In this document: positions 64,000-64,000 of the stretch, piece after piece
How the letters are laid out: every line of letters starts with the position of its first letter
Position numbering within the stretch: the stretch's first letter is position 1
Source: Blattamonas nauphoetae
Taxonomy: Eukaryota > Preaxostyla > Oxymonadida
Length of the DNA stretch: 64,000 bases
Reading direction: 5' to 3'
Assembly (NCBI GenBank): GCA_033064195.1
Contig: JARBJD010000066.1
Location: forward strand, 124,001 to 188,000
The notes under the pieces: generated by a model
The model's database searches: none
What the model was told of the DNA's origin: nothing
Seen by the model: the letters and a program-made list of their open reading frames with translations, nothing else
Position numbers and translations under genes: made by a program

Positions 64000-64000
64000 C

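Noticed and set aside
1-64000. tRNA, rRNA, CRISPR arrays
   Set aside because: No cloverleaf with a GGTTCGA-type arm, no rRNA-like conserved block, and no regularly spaced direct repeats with unique spacers were seen by eye; a tRNAscan or Rfam search would be decisive.

Overview
The window looks like nuclear DNA of an intron-rich, AT/GC-balanced protist using the standard genetic code: long reading frames (up to about 2,700 codons) contain CAA/CAG but no internal TAA/TAG/TGA. Coding exons are split by very short GT..AG introns (29-90 bp, pyrimidine-rich, usually ending in TTCAG). Several genes make large beta-helix surface proteins with one membrane span and a kinase-like tail. Others belong to a dispersed family of helical-repeat (ARM/HEAT-like) proteins. 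This combination suggests an oxymonad of the Blattamonas type (Preaxostyla). That assignment is my inference from gene style, not a database result.

Layout, left to right: a kinase-like/coiled-coil/SPRY-like gene (1.2-3.3 kb, +); a GYF-domain gene of GIGYF type (3.5-5.9 kb, +); a helical-repeat gene (6.2-7.2 kb, -); an intron-dense small membrane protein (8.2-9.3 kb, +); a pogo/Tigger-like DNA transposon (9.3-11.4 kb); a second helical-repeat paralogue (11.6-12.8 kb, -). A decayed Ig-like/beta-helix surface protein gene follows (12.9-21.5 kb, -), split by a MITE and a second pogo-like transposon. Then come an intron-rich helical-repeat gene (22.2-24.0 kb, +), a decayed beta-helix gene (24.0-25.7 kb), and a helical-repeat gene broken by an 880-bp foldback (25.8-27.8 kb, -).

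The centre (28.5-41.6 kb, -) is the most striking part. One host gene appears to be interrupted by four separate terminal-inverted-repeat (TIR) elements of 3.3, 3.8, 2.0 and 0.6 kb. Each is bounded by an 8-9 bp target-site duplication. For the three lying in coding sequence, removing the element plus one duplication copy leaves the host reading frame unbroken; the fourth lies in a predicted intron. Three of these elements carry no recognisable transposase; two of them hold decayed fragments of host-like genes, so they resemble Pack-type elements.

To the right are another helical-repeat paralogue (42.8-44.0 kb, -) and a nested pair of TIR elements (44.1-48.7 kb) holding coiled-coil fragments and a 26-bp minisatellite. 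A five-exon helical-repeat/proline-rich gene follows (49.0-53.4 kb, +). The intact giant surface receptor (54.4-62.5 kb, -) contains a near-perfect 1,065-bp internal tandem duplication. A partial gene runs to the right edge. I saw no rRNA, tRNA, CRISPR or virus-derived element.
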